Origin: an uncultured Acetatifactor sp.
GTDB taxonomy: Bacteria; Bacillota; Clostridia; Lachnospirales; Lachnospiraceae
Reading direction: 5' to 3'
Assembly (NCBI GenBank): GCA_947625675.1
Contig: CANQPH010000031.1
Coordinates: 1 to 38,032, forward strand
DNA: 38,032 nt
Position 1 is the stretch's first letter; each line of letters starts with the position of its first letter. Under the pieces are notes generated by a model, which saw nothing but the letters and a program-made list of their open reading frames with translations, had not been told where the DNA came from and searched no databases. Of the stretch, positions 28,134 to 37,043 are shown piece after piece. The position numbers and the translations under genes were made by a program.

Positions 28134-29558
28134 ATGAGAATGGAAACGGAAACCATAGCCGCCATTGCCACTGGAATGACGGAAGCGGGAATCGGAATCG
28201 TGAGAGTGAGCGGGGATGACGCCATGAATGCGGTGGATTCCATTTTTAAATTTTCCGGTGAAAAAAAACAACTTTCAAAACAGCTTTCTTCCGTTAGAAG
28301 CCATACCATTCATCATGGATATATTGTGGATGAAAACGAAGAAATTCTGGACGAAGTGATGGTGACGGTGATGAAAGCCCCAAATAGCTACACCGGTGAA
28401 AACACGGTGGAGATCAACTGCCATGGGGGACCATTCGTGTTGCGCAGAGTGTTGGAAGAGGTGCTCAAAAAGAACGTCAGGCTGGCGGAACCGGGAGAAT
28501 TCACCAAAAGAGCCTTTTTAAACGGAAAAATGGATCTTTCCCGGGCGGAAGCGGTGATGGATCTGATTCAGTCCAGAAATGAATGGGCCCGCAAAGCTTC
28601 TGTGAAACAATTGAGGGGTTCTTTGGCTGAAATTATAAAGAGGGAAAGATCGGAAATTATTAACGAAATTGCGTTTATTGAATCCGCCCTGGATGATCCA
28701 GAAAATTACAGTCTGGTTGGTTATCCGGAAAAATTGTTTGGAAAAGTTGAAAACTGGGAAAAAGAGATAAAGCAGCTGATTGATTCCGCCGATTGCGGGA
28801 GACTTTTAAAAGAAGGAATCGATACCGTGATCCTGGGAAAGCCCAATGTGGGAAAATCTTCCCTGTTGAATCTCATGACGGGAGAGGATCGGGCTATCGT
28901 GACTGAGATGGCTGGAACTACCCGGGACGTGCTGCAGGAATCCGTCCTGCTTCACGGGATCAGTCTGAATCTCATGGATACCGCCGGAATCCGCAGCACG
29001 GAAGATGCCGTGGAGAAAATTGGTGTGAAAAAAGCCAGAAACCTGGCAAAGAATGCGGATTTGATCCTTTATGTGGTGGACGTGTCCGTCCCTTTGGATG
29101 AAAATGACAGAGAAATCCTTTCCTTGATTTCCTCCGAAAACACGATTTTATTGTTGAATAAATCCGACTTGAACGCCATGGTGGAGGAAAAAGATATCCG
29201 AGAAATGATTGCGGAAGCGAACCTTCCGCAGGGAGATCACATATGTGTCATAAAGACCTGCACCTTGAATCATACGGGAATGGAAGAGTTGGAGCAGAAA
29301 ATTTTGGAAATGTTCTTCCTGGGAAAAATCAGAAATGACGATGAGGTGACCATTACCAATCTTCGTCACAAGGAAGCTTTGGAAGATGTCTGCTTCTCTT
29401 TTAATAATGTGAAAAAAAGCATCGAAGATCAGCTGCCGGAAGATTTCTTTTCCATTGATTTGATGGGAGCTTATGCGACTCTCGGAACCGTTATCGGAGA
29501 AGAAGTGGGGGAAGATCTGGTCAATGAGATATTTTCTAAATTTTGCATGGGAAAATAA
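28134..29558 (+). CDS. mnmE: tRNA uridine-5-carboxymethylaminomethyl modification GTPase MnmE
   Basis: MnmE works with MnmG to modify the wobble uridine of several tRNAs. The N-terminal tetrahydrofolate-binding domain includes AIATGMTEAGIGIVRVSG and NCHGGPFVLRRVLE. A helical domain surrounds the G domain, with GKPNVGKSS (about 235-243), DTAGIR and LNKSD. The C-terminus ends in FCMGK, the essential CxGK motif. The 474-residue length is standard. The ATG at 28134 has GAGGA about five bases upstream; an in-frame ATG at 28095 lacks a ribosome site. Confidence 0.96.
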   Translation: MRMETETIAAIATGMTEAGIGIVRVSGDDAMNAVDSIFKFSGEKKQLSKQLSSVRSHTIHHGYIVDENEEILDEVMVTVMKAPNSYTGENTVEINCHGGPFVLRRVLEEVLKKNVRLAEPGEFTKRAFLNGKMDLSRAEAVMDLIQSRNEWARKASVKQLRGSLAEIIKRERSEIINEIAFIESALDDPENYSLVGYPEKLFGKVENWEKEIKQLIDSADCGRLLKEGIDTVILGKPNVGKSSLLNLMTGEDRAIVTEMAGTTRDVLQESVLLHGISLNLMDTAGIRSTEDAVEKIGVKKARNLAKNADLILYVVDVSVPLDENDREILSLISSENTILLLNKSDLNAMVEEKDIREMIAEANLPQGDHICVIKTCTLNHTGMEELEQKILEMFFLGKIRNDDEVTITNLRHKEALEDVCFSFNNVKKSIEDQLPEDFFSIDLMGAYATLGTVIGEEVGEDLVNEIFSKFCMGK

Positions 29559-29643
29559 TTTTGTATGGAAAAATGATTTGAATGGGAAAGTTGTTTGTTC
29601 AGAGAAAAGGATGATTGAGCCGATGAGTTTGTATGGAAAATGA
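29541..29643 (+). repeat. Degenerate tandem copies of the mnmE 3' end
   Basis: The last 18 bases of mnmE (29541-29558, coding F-C-M-G-K-stop) are followed at once by an 18-base near copy (29559-29576) that would read F-C-M-E-K-stop. A third weaker copy (TTTGAATGGGAAAG) follows from 29577 and another (TTTGTATGGAAAATGA) at 29628-29643. They fill most of the gap to mnmG. This looks like slippage-type duplication of a gene end. Confidence 0.6.
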
Positions 29644-29679
29644 TTTTGGTATCATTGGAATAAAAAGAGGCGTATGGAT

Positions 29680-31602
29680 ATGGAGATGGGTTGGAAAACG
29701 GAAGTGGACGTATGCGTGGTAGGAGCCGGTCATGCGGGCTGTGAAGCGGCTTTGGCCTGCGCCAGGCTGGGGTTGGAAACGGTGATTTTCACCGTGAGCA
29801 TCGACAGCATCGCTTTGATGCCTTGTAACCCTAATATAGGTGGAACTTCCAAGGGTCATTTGGTGAGAGAGCTGGACGCCCTCGGGGGAGAAATGGGCAA
29901 AAACATAGACAAGACCTTTATTCAGTCCAAAATGTTGAATGCTTCCAAAGGTCCTGCAGTCCATTCCCTCAGGGCCCAGGCGGACAAGGCGGATTATTCC
30001 CGGGCCATGCGGAAAGTGTTGGAAAATCAGGATCATCTCACCATCAAACAGGCGGAGGTTTGCGAGCTGCTGTGGGAAGAACCGGACAACGGATCTGATT
30101 CAGGGGAGAAAAAAAAGAGGATTATTGGCGTAAAAACTTTTACCGGCGCCGTGTATGAGTGCAAGGCCGTGGTTCTGTGTACTGGTACTTACCTTCGGGC
30201 CAGATGTCTATGCGGAGAAGCTATCACCTATACTGGCCCTAACGGTCTGCAGGCGGCCAATCATCTCACGGATTCTCTTAAAAAAATGGGGATTGAGATG
30301 AGACGCTTTAAAACCGGAACCCCCGCCAGAATGGATAAAAGAAGTTTGGATTTCACCAAAATGGAAGAGCAGAAAGGGGACGAAAGAATCATACCCTTCT
30401 CCTTTTCCACGGATCCGGAGACCATTCAAAAGGATCAGGTTTCGTGTTATCTCACCTATACCAATGAGAAGACCCATAAAATCATCCGTGCCAACCTGGA
30501 TAGATCCCCCATTTATGCGGGCATCATAGAGGGAACGGGGCCAAGGTACTGTCCCTCCATTGAAGACAAGGTGGTGAAATTTGCGGACAAAGAAAGGCAC
30601 CAGGTTTTCATCGAGCCGGAAGGACTGCATACCAATGAAATGTATGTCAGCGGCATGTCCTCTTCCCTGCCGGAAGACGTTCAGATCGCCATGTACCGCA
30701 CGGTGCCCGGCCTGGAACACTGTAAGATTGTACGAAATGCTTATGCTATCGAATATGATTGTATAAATGCCAGGCAGCTCAAGCCTTCTTTGGAATTTCG
30801 AGAGGTGGACGGTCTGTTCAGCGGAGGTCAGTTTAACGGGAGCAGCGGATACGAAGAAGCGGCGGCCCAAGGTCTGGTGGCTGGTGTCAATGCGGCCATG
30901 AAGATTTTGGGCAGAGAACCCTTGATCATGGATCGTTCCGAAAGCTATATCGGTGTGCTGATCGATGATCTGGTGACCAAGGACAACAGGGAGCCTTACC
31001 GGATGATGACTTCCCGGGCGGAATATCGCCTATTGCTCCGGCAGGATAATGCAGATCTGCGACTTCGGAGAAGAGGGTATGAAATCGGTCTGGTGACGGA
31101 GAAGCAGTATCAGGAGGTTCTGGAAAAAGAGAGATTGATCAAAGGGGAAATAGAGAGACTGAAATCCGTCAAAGTGGGAACAAATCACGTCATTCAGGAT
31201 TTTTTGAAAAAAATGAACAGTGCCCCTTTGAAAACAGCGGTCAGCCTTTCAGAATTAATCTGCCGTCCAGAGTTAGATTATGAAAAAATAGCGGAAATCG
31301 ACCCGAGCAGAACACCTTTGCCTTCAGAAATCATAGAACAAGTGGAAATAGAGATCAAATACGAAGGGTACATCGCTCGCCAGATGAGACAGGTGGAGCA
31401 GTACCGCAAAATGGAAAAAAAGAAAATTCCTGAAAATCTGGATTATGACGAAGTGCCTTCTCTTCGGCTCGAAGCCAGACAGAAGTTAAAACTGTTCCGC
31501 CCCATTTCCGTGGGACAGGCTTCCAGAATTTCCGGCGTTTCTCCTGCGGACGTCTCCGTTCTCCTGGTGTACCTGGAACATTATAATAATAGTAGAAAAT
31601 GA
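29680..31602 (+). CDS. mnmG: tRNA uridine-5-carboxymethylaminomethyl synthesis enzyme MnmG (GidA)
   Basis: MnmG is the FAD-dependent partner of MnmE. The N-terminal dinucleotide fold has [19 protein letters not shown]. Other family blocks are [36 protein letters not shown] and [20 protein letters not shown], plus the C-terminal [17 protein letters not shown]. Length is about 640, as usual. Two ATGs are possible: 29674 lies only three bases after AGAGG, while 29680 is nine bases away, which I prefer. The gene is followed 45 bases later by rsmG. Confidence 0.96.
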   Translation: MEMGWKTEVDVCVVGAGHAGCEAALACARLGLETVIFTVSIDSIALMPCNPNIGGTSKGHLVRELDALGGEMGKNIDKTFIQSKMLNASKGPAVHSLRAQADKADYSRAMRKVLENQDHLTIKQAEVCELLWEEPDNGSDSGEKKKRIIGVKTFTGAVYECKAVVLCTGTYLRARCLCGEAITYTGPNGLQAANHLTDSLKKMGIEMRRFKTGTPARMDKRSLDFTKMEEQKGDERIIPFSFSTDPETIQKDQVSCYLTYTNEKTHKIIRANLDRSPIYAGIIEGTGPRYCPSIEDKVVKFADKERHQVFIEPEGLHTNEMYVSGMSSSLPEDVQIAMYRTVPGLEHCKIVRNAYAIEYDCINARQLKPSLEFREVDGLFSGGQFNGSSGYEEAAAQGLVAGVNAAMKILGREPLIMDRSESYIGVLIDDLVTKDNREPYRMMTSRAEYRLLLRQDNADLRLRRRGYEIGLVTEKQYQEVLEKERLIKGEIERLKSVKVGTNHVIQDFLKKMNSAPLKTAVSLSELICRPELDYEKIAEIDPSRTPLPSEIIEQVEIEIKYEGYIARQMRQVEQYRKMEKKKIPENLDYDEVPSLRLEARQKLKLFRPISVGQASRISGVSPADVSVLLVYLEHYNNSRK

Positions 31603-31647
31603 AATAAATTCAAATGCCGCCTGAATGGCAGCAGAATGAGAGGAAAA

Positions 31648-32400
31648 ATGGAAATCATGGATCAATATGACATGATCCAATTTCAGAAGGATTTGATCAG
31701 TCTCCGAATTGATCTGTCCCAAAATCAGTTGGAACAGCTTCTTATTTATTATGAAATGCTGAGGGACTGGAACGAAAAAATGAACCTCACGGCCATCACC
31801 GATTATGAGGAAGTGTTGAAAAAACACTTTATTGACAGCCTTTCTCTGGTGAAGGTGAAGAAAATAGCGAAACTAGGCAAAATCACGGAAAACTATTCTC
31901 TGATCGACGTGGGAACCGGTGCGGGCTTCCCGGGTCTGGTGTTGAAGATCGCTTTTCCCAAATGGAAGGTGACACTGGTGGATTCTCTTCAAAAACGAAT
32001 TCGATTTCTGGATGCGGTGATTGAAAGGCTGCAGCTTCAGAACGTGAACACGGTTCACGGCAGAGCGGAGGATTTGGCGAGACCAGATCAATTAAGAGAA
32101 AAATATGACCTTTGCGTCTCCCGGGCGGTCGCAAACCTCTCCACCTTGACAGAATATTGTATTCCTTTTGTAAAGCAAGGAGGGTATTTCGTCAGCTATA
32201 AATCGGAAAAAGCGGAGGAAGAAATCGAAAATGCCGGGACGGCGATCCGTATTTTGGGAGGAAAATTGGAAGATAAATTGAAGTTTCAGCTGCCGGATTC
32301 CGATTTGGAAAGATGCCTGGTGGTGATTCGAAAGGAAAAAACAACTCCTTTAAAATATCCCAGGAAAGCGGGACTACCTTCCAGAGAACCGATAGTTTAG
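31648..32400 (+). CDS. rsmG: 16S rRNA (guanine-N7)-methyltransferase RsmG (GidB)
   Basis: RsmG methylates G527 of 16S rRNA using S-adenosylmethionine; its loss gives low-level streptomycin resistance in several bacteria. The 250-residue protein has the family N-terminal part (MLRDWNEKMNLTAITDYEEV), SAM motif DVGTGAGFPGLVLKIAFP, and SRAVANLSTLTEYCIPFV. AGAGG lies four bases before the ATG at 31648; an in-frame ATG at 31636 is part of the same sequence and less likely. It closes the mnmE-mnmG-rsmG set. Confidence 0.95.
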   Translation: MEIMDQYDMIQFQKDLISLRIDLSQNQLEQLLIYYEMLRDWNEKMNLTAITDYEEVLKKHFIDSLSLVKVKKIAKLGKITENYSLIDVGTGAGFPGLVLKIAFPKWKVTLVDSLQKRIRFLDAVIERLQLQNVNTVHGRAEDLARPDQLREKYDLCVSRAVANLSTLTEYCIPFVKQGGYFVSYKSEKAEEEIENAGTAIRILGGKLEDKLKFQLPDSDLERCLVVIRKEKTTPLKYPRKAGLPSREPIV

Positions 32401-32433
32401 AATTTGAAAGAGTCTATTGCTTGACAATGTGAA

Positions 32434-32449
32434 TGTTTCACGTGAAACA
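32434..32449. promoter_or_regulatory. parS: parS centromere site 1
   Basis: The perfect 16-base palindrome TGTTTCACGTGAAACA is the consensus Spo0J/ParB binding site. It lies between rsmG and the response-regulator gene, eight bases after a TTGACA element (32421-32426), so ParB binding here could affect a promoter. Confidence 0.95.
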
Positions 32450-32484
32450 TTTTCATATTCCTAGAATGTCATGATTCGAACTTT

Positions 32485-32556
32485 TGATGTTGTAATTATA
32501 TCAAGGGCAAGCTTGTGATATTACATCAATGGATAGTTTGAAAGTTTAATTTCAAA
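32485..32556. promoter_or_regulatory. Inverted repeats upstream of the NarL-type regulator
   Basis: An imperfect dyad joins TGATGTTGTAATTATATCA (from 32484) with TGTGATATTACATCA (32514-32528). A second, perfect one pairs TTTGAAA (32537-32543) with TTTCAAA (32550-32556). Both lie within 100 bases of the regulator's start, at positions suited to operators. I find no convincing -10 box nearby. Confidence 0.35.
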
Positions 32557-32589
32557 ATAGACATTCTTGAAGAGTGGGAGTTTCATTTT

Positions 32590-33231
32590 ATGGGAATGAA
32601 GGTATTGATTGCGGATCCTTATCCGATTACAAGGGAAGGTTTAAAGAAAGTTATTGGACAGTATACGGACTTGGAGATATGCTGCGAGGCGTCCAATAAA
32701 GAAGAATTTTTGACGGGAATTTATAAATATAAGCCCGATATCGTTATTTTGGAATCTGCCCGCCGAAAATCAGAAACCATGGAATTGGTGAAAGAGGTTC
32801 ATAATAAAGCGAAGAATGCAAAACTTCTGATCTATTCTGCAAATGACGTGCCGGAGACGGTGATGCAGTATATGGAATTGGGAGTAAACGGATATCTGTG
32901 TAAAAATTGTTCCGTGGAAGAATTCATCAGAGGGTTGAATCAGATGATGAAGCAAGGACATTATATCCAGGAATCCATAGCCAACAGATTAAAGAATGGA
33001 AATAGCCGTAAAAATACTAATAAGAGCAAAATCAGCCTTTTGACAAAAAGGGAGCTGGAAATTTTGATTTTGGTATCAAATGGAATGCTCAACAAAGAGA
33101 TTGCAAACAAACTTTGTATCAGTGAGAGAACCGTGAAAAATCATCTTTCTTCTATATTTAAGAAGATAGAAGTGTCGGACCGCACCCAGGCGGCTATTTT
33201 CTCTATTAAGAATGGGGTAATAAATTTCTGA
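32590..33231 (+). CDS. NarL/FixJ-type response regulator with Glu at the phosphorylation site
   Basis: The 213-residue protein has a receiver-like domain (about 1-120) and a LuxR-type helix-turn-helix (about 145-210), with LTKRELEILILVSNGMLNKE and ISERTVKNHLSSIFKKI. In the receiver, D9 and the lysine of NGYLCKN are kept, but the phosphoacceptor position reads PDIVILESARR with E55 instead of aspartate. Only one acidic residue remains in the N-terminal pocket. It is therefore unlikely to be switched by a kinase in the ordinary way, and no kinase gene is adjacent. It lies alone between two perfect parS sites, upstream of soj-spo0J. GGGAG precedes the ATG by nine bases. Its target genes are unknown. 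Confidence 0.88.
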   Translation: MGMKVLIADPYPITREGLKKVIGQYTDLEICCEASNKEEFLTGIYKYKPDIVILESARRKSETMELVKEVHNKAKNAKLLIYSANDVPETVMQYMELGVNGYLCKNCSVEEFIRGLNQMMKQGHYIQESIANRLKNGNSRKNTNKSKISLLTKRELEILILVSNGMLNKEIANKLCISERTVKNHLSSIFKKIEVSDRTQAAIFSIKNGVINF

Positions 33232-33243
33232 GTGAACTATAAA

Positions 33244-33259
33244 TGTTTCACGTGAAACA
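33244..33259. promoter_or_regulatory. parS: parS centromere site 2
   Basis: A second perfect TGTTTCACGTGAAACA lies 12 bases after the regulator's stop codon and about 40 bases upstream of the soj -10 box. Together with the first site it brackets the regulator gene within 826 bases. Confidence 0.95.
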
Positions 33260-33295
33260 TTGTTGTAATTGGGTATAGCTATATTTCGGCAATAG

Positions 33296-33304
33296 TGTTA
33301 TAAT
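33296..33304 (+). promoter_or_regulatory. Extended -10 promoter for soj
   Basis: TGTTATAAT (33296-33304) is a TGnTATAAT extended -10 element, with no good -35 at the normal distance. It stands 32 bases before the soj start and close to parS site 2. Confidence 0.55.
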
Positions 33305-33336
33305 AGTGTCTGCTAAGCAGAAATGAAAGGAATTGT

Positions 33337-34113
33337 ATGGGTAAGGCAATCGCTATTGCAAATCAAAAGGGAGGGGTAGGTAAAACCACCACGGCGATCA
33401 ACTTGTCTTCTTGTCTTGCTGCCAAGGGGAAGAAGGTTTTGGTGGTGGATACGGATCCTCAAGGAAATACCACCAGCGGTTTCGGTGTGGAGAAAAATGA
33501 CCTGGAAGATACTATTTATGAGTTAATGTTGGGAGAATGCGGAATCAGGGATTGTCTGATCTCAGAAGTGATTCCGAAGGTTTCCCTGGTTCCTTCCAAT
33601 GTGAATCTTTCAGCGGCGGAGATCGAGTTGATCGGCATTCAGCAAAAGGAATTTATTTTAAAAAAAGAGGTGGATTACATCAAAGATTTCTATGATTTTA
33701 TCATCATAGATTGTCCTCCATCTCTGAGCATGCTGACGATCAATGCGCTGACCACGGCGGACACGGTGTTGGTGCCGATTCAGTGTGAATATTATGCGCT
33801 GGAGGGATTGAGCCTGCTGATACATACCGTAAATCTCGTGAAGGCCAGGTTGAATCCGAAACTGGATATGGAAGGTGTGGTATTCACGATGTTTGACGCC
33901 AGAACCAATCTTTCCATGCAGGTGGTGGAAAATGTAAAGGACAATTTGTCCCAATATGTATATAAGACGATCATTCCCAGAAATATCCGTCTGGCGGAGG
34001 CACCCAGCTATGGGCTGCCTATCAACCTATACGATGCGAAATCCGCTGGTGCGGAAGCCTATATGCATCTGGCGGATGAAGTGATCAATAATGCGGCAAA
34101 AGCGCAGAAATGA
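33337..34113 (+). CDS. soj: Chromosome partitioning ATPase Soj (ParA)
   Basis: ParA-type ATPases bind DNA as ATP dimers and act with ParB-parS in origin segregation; in Bacillus, Soj also regulates DnaA. The 258-residue protein has the deviant Walker A KGGVGKTTTAINL (about 11-23) with the signature lysine, DTDPQGNTTSG, and Walker B-like FIIIDCPPSLSML. The C-terminal part has FDARTNLSMQVVENV and IPRNIRLAEAPSYGLP, typical of chromosomal Soj. AAAGGA lies five bases before the ATG. spo0J follows by eight bases. Confidence 0.95.
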   Translation: MGKAIAIANQKGGVGKTTTAINLSSCLAAKGKKVLVVDTDPQGNTTSGFGVEKNDLEDTIYELMLGECGIRDCLISEVIPKVSLVPSNVNLSAAEIELIGIQQKEFILKKEVDYIKDFYDFIIIDCPPSLSMLTINALTTADTVLVPIQCEYYALEGLSLLIHTVNLVKARLNPKLDMEGVVFTMFDARTNLSMQVVENVKDNLSQYVYKTIIPRNIRLAEAPSYGLPINLYDAKSAGAEAYMHLADEVINNAAKAQK

Positions 34114-34121
34114 GGTAGGAA

Positions 34122-35072
34122 ATGGCACCGAGAGGATTAGGCAAAGGACTGGGGAAAGGATTGGATGCGCTGATTTCCCCGGATGCGATAACGCCCACAC
34201 AGGAAAAAGAACAGGAAAAAAGCAAGGATGGCGTCACCCTTGTTAAAATCATCCAGGTAGAGCCCAACAGGGAACAGCCCAGAAAACAGTTTGAGGAAGA
34301 ATCCTTGCAGGAGCTGGCGGATTCCATCAAACAGTATGGACTTCTTCAGCCCCTTTTGGTTCAGAATAAAAAAGATCATTATGAGATCATCGCCGGGGAG
34401 AGAAGATGGAGAGCGGCGAAGCTGGCCGGTCTGAAGGAAATTCCCGTAATGGTCAAGGATTATTCCAGTCAGGAAGCCATGGAGATTTCCCTGATAGAGA
34501 ATATTCAGCGGCAGGATTTGAATCCCATTGAAGAAGCCTTGGCTTTCAAGAGACTGTTGGAGGAATTTCATCTGAAGCAGGAGGAAGTGGCGGAGAGAGT
34601 TTCCAAGAGCCGGGCTGCGGTGACCAATTCTCTCAGGCTTTTGAAGCTGACGGAAGAAGTGCAGCAGATGCTCATTGAGGAAAAACTCACCATGGGACAT
34701 GCCAGGACGTTGATCACGGTGGAGGATCCGAAGGAACAGTACCGTCTCGCCCAGAAAATATGGGATCAGAAGTTGAGCGTCCGGGATGCGGAGAAGCTGG
34801 TGAAAAAGCTGCAGGAGCAGTCAGCCCTGGAACAAACCAATGAAGAGGAAAAATCTGAATCAGGCGAGAATGCAAAAAGTAAGGAAGAAGAAGCCCGAGT
34901 AAAACATGAAAAAGCACTGCAGGCCATTTATGATGATCTAGGAGACAAATTAAAGCAGTCTTTGGGCACCAAAGTCACTGTCACTCCCAAGGGAAATGGT
35001 TCCGGGAAGATAGAGATTGAATTTTACAGCCATGATGACCTGGATCGTCTGATGGAATTGCTTTCTCAGTGA
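34122..35072 (+). CDS. spo0J: Chromosome partitioning protein Spo0J (ParB)
   Basis: ParB binds parS and slides as a CTP-dependent clamp. The 316-residue protein starts with RGLGKGLGKGLDAL, the segment that stimulates Soj. The CTP-binding core follows, with QPRKQF, YEIIAGERRWRAAKLAG and SLIENIQRQDLNPIEEA. The helix-turn-helix region has EEVAERVSKSRAAVTNSLRL, then a charged linker and a C-terminal dimerisation domain (about 255-316). Both parS sites in this window match its expected target. Confidence 0.96.
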   Translation: MAPRGLGKGLGKGLDALISPDAITPTQEKEQEKSKDGVTLVKIIQVEPNREQPRKQFEEESLQELADSIKQYGLLQPLLVQNKKDHYEIIAGERRWRAAKLAGLKEIPVMVKDYSSQEAMEISLIENIQRQDLNPIEEALAFKRLLEEFHLKQEEVAERVSKSRAAVTNSLRLLKLTEEVQQMLIEEKLTMGHARTLITVEDPKEQYRLAQKIWDQKLSVRDAEKLVKKLQEQSALEQTNEEEKSESGENAKSKEEEARVKHEKALQAIYDDLGDKLKQSLGTKVTVTPKGNGSGKIEIEFYSHDDLDRLMELLSQ

Positions 35073-35105
35073 ATATGCAGTTTTCGGGGTTCGTTAGATA
35101 CAACA

Positions 35106-35129
35106 ATAACACGGGTAAACCCGTGTTAT
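35106..35129 (+). other. Perfect 10-bp hairpin between spo0J and the DUF4446 gene
   Basis: ATAACACGGG (35106-35115) pairs fully with CCCGTGTTAT (35120-35129) around a TAAA loop. It is followed by A/G-rich sequence and the ribosome site of the next gene, not by T residues, so it is not a standard terminator. It may be a protein-binding palindrome or an mRNA processing or stability element. Confidence 0.6.
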
Positions 35130-35143
35130 GCAGAGGTATAGGA

Positions 35144-35680
35144 ATGAGGATTAATATACAAATGAATGGTATCGAATATACATGGTTGGCAGGCACCATC
35201 GGGTTGAATGCGATGTTTTATATTTTGTTGGGAATGGCTGTGCTGATTCTTCTGCTGTTGATTTTGACGATCGTTTCGATGGTGAATGTCGCTAAATTGA
35301 AAAAGCGAATCTTGCTCTTTACGCAGGGGAATGACGCCAAGAGCCTGGAACAGGATATTATCGGGATAATTGAGGATAATAAATTTTTGAAGGTCAATGT
35401 GGAAAATAATCGCAAAACGATCAGGGAGCTCACCAAGAACCAGGAAAAGGCTTTTCAGAAAATGGGGCTGGTGAAGTATGACGCTTTTCAGCAGATGGGT
35501 GGTCAGTTGAGTTTCAGTCTGTGCCTGTTGGACGAGAACAACAATGGTTTCATCATTAATTCCGTACATAGTACGGAGGGCTGTTATTCCTATACCAAGG
35601 AGATCAGGGCCGGAGAAAGTGCCCTTGATCTGGGAAAGGAAGAGGAAGAGGCCCTGGAAATCGCTTTAAAATGGAAGTAA
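35144..35680 (+). CDS. DUF4446 family membrane-anchored protein
   Basis: The 178-residue protein has one N-terminal membrane helix (about 23-48, FYILLGMAVLILLLLILTIV). A coiled-coil stretch follows (about 50-110), then a compact C-terminal domain with KYDAFQQMGGQLSFSLCLLD, which identifies DUF4446. The family commonly follows spo0J in Clostridia and its function is unknown. The ATG at 35144 has AGAGG seven bases upstream; the ATG at 35162 is possible. serS starts 33 bases later. Confidence 0.85.
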   Translation: MRINIQMNGIEYTWLAGTIGLNAMFYILLGMAVLILLLLILTIVSMVNVAKLKKRILLFTQGNDAKSLEQDIIGIIEDNKFLKVNVENNRKTIRELTKNQEKAFQKMGLVKYDAFQQMGGQLSFSLCLLDENNNGFIINSVHSTEGCYSYTKEIRAGESALDLGKEEEEALEIALKWK

Positions 35681-35713
35681 GGAAAAAGCTTAAAGAAAAG
35701 GGAGAAAAATAGT

Positions 35714-36991
35714 ATGATCGACATTAAATTTTTGAGAGAAAATCCGGAAGCGGTAAAGGAGAATATCAGAAAGAAATTCCAGGATGAAAAGCTTCCCATG
35801 GTGGACGAAGTCGTCGCCCTGGATGCGGAGGCCCGCAAGACCCAGCAGGAGGCGGATGAACTTCGAGCCAGGAGGAACAAGATTTCCAAGGAAATCGGCA
35901 AACTGATGGGACAGGGCAAGAAGGAAGAAGCGGAAGCGAAGAAAGCGGAAGTGGCGGCAGGTGCGAAGCGCCTGGCCGAGCTGGAGGCGAAGGAAACGGA
36001 GCTTCAGGAGAAAATTCTGAAGATCATGATGGTGATTCCCAACATCATCGATCCCAGCGTTCCCATTGGAAAGGACGACAGCGAAAACGTGGAGGTGACC
36101 CGGTACGGAGAGCCGGTGGTGCCGGATTTTGAAATTCCGTATCACACGGAGATCATGGAACGGTTCCACGGCATCGATTTGGACAGCGCCGGCAAAGTGG
36201 CGGGCAACGGCTTCTATTATTTGATGGGGGACATTGCCAGACTGCATTCCGCCGTGATTTCCTATGCCAGGGACTTCATGATCAACAGGGGATTCACTTA
36301 CTGCGTGCCGCCTTTCATGATCCGCAGCAACGTGGTCACCGGAGTGATGAGCTTTGCGGAGATGGATGCCATGATGTACAAGATCGAGGGAGAAGATCTG
36401 TATCTGATCGGCACATCGGAGCATTCTATGATCGGAAAGTTCATCGACACCATCATCCCGGAAGAAGAGCTGCCCAAGACCCTGACCTCTTATTCCCCTT
36501 GTTTCCGCAAGGAAAAGGGAGCCCACGGCATTGAGGAAAGGGGAGTGTACCGCATCCATCAGTTTGAAAAGCAGGAAATGATCGTGGTCTGCAAGCCGGA
36601 AGATTCCTCCATGTGGTTCGACAAATTGTGGCAGAATACGGTGGATCTGTTCCGTTCCATGGATATTCCGGTGAGAACCCTGGAATGCTGTTCCGGCGAT
36701 CTGGCGGATCTGAAGGTGAAATCCATCGACGTGGAAGCCTGGTCTCCCAGACAGAAGAAATATTTTGAAGTGGGAAGCTGCTCCAACCTGGGAGATGCCC
36801 AGGCCAGAAGATTGAAAATCCGCATCAATGGGGAAAAAGGAAAATATTTTGCGCATACATTAAACAATACGGTGGTGGCTCCGCCCCGCATGCTCATCGC
36901 TTTCCTGGAAAATAATCTGCAGGCGGACGGAAGGGTGCGGATTCCCGAAGTCTTGAGACCTTACATGGGCGGACAGGAATATTTACAGTAA
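35714..36991 (+). CDS. serS: Serine-tRNA ligase
   Basis: SerRS charges tRNA-Ser with serine. The 425-residue enzyme has the N-terminal coiled-coil arm (about 30-100) that recognises the long variable arm of tRNA-Ser. The class II core has motif 2 (FRKEKGAHGIEERGVYRIHQ) and motif 3 (NNTVVAPPRMLIAFLENN). GGGAG precedes the ATG. No T-box leader is present; the gap from DUF4446 is only 33 bases, so it is probably read through from the soj-spo0J transcript. Confidence 0.97.
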   Translation: MIDIKFLRENPEAVKENIRKKFQDEKLPMVDEVVALDAEARKTQQEADELRARRNKISKEIGKLMGQGKKEEAEAKKAEVAAGAKRLAELEAKETELQEKILKIMMVIPNIIDPSVPIGKDDSENVEVTRYGEPVVPDFEIPYHTEIMERFHGIDLDSAGKVAGNGFYYLMGDIARLHSAVISYARDFMINRGFTYCVPPFMIRSNVVTGVMSFAEMDAMMYKIEGEDLYLIGTSEHSMIGKFIDTIIPEEELPKTLTSYSPCFRKEKGAHGIEERGVYRIHQFEKQEMIVVCKPEDSSMWFDKLWQNTVDLFRSMDIPVRTLECCSGDLADLKVKSIDVEAWSPRQKKYFEVGSCSNLGDAQARRLKIRINGEKGKYFAHTLNNTVVAPPRMLIAFLENNLQADGRVRIPEVLRPYMGGQEYLQ

Positions 36992-37043
36992 AAGAAAAAG
37001 CAAGGTTACCTGAAAATTACGAATCAGAAAGAAGGTGAGATTT

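Noticed and set aside
35681..35713. Possible T-box leader before serS
   Set aside because: The gap is only 33 bases, far too short for a T-box riboswitch.
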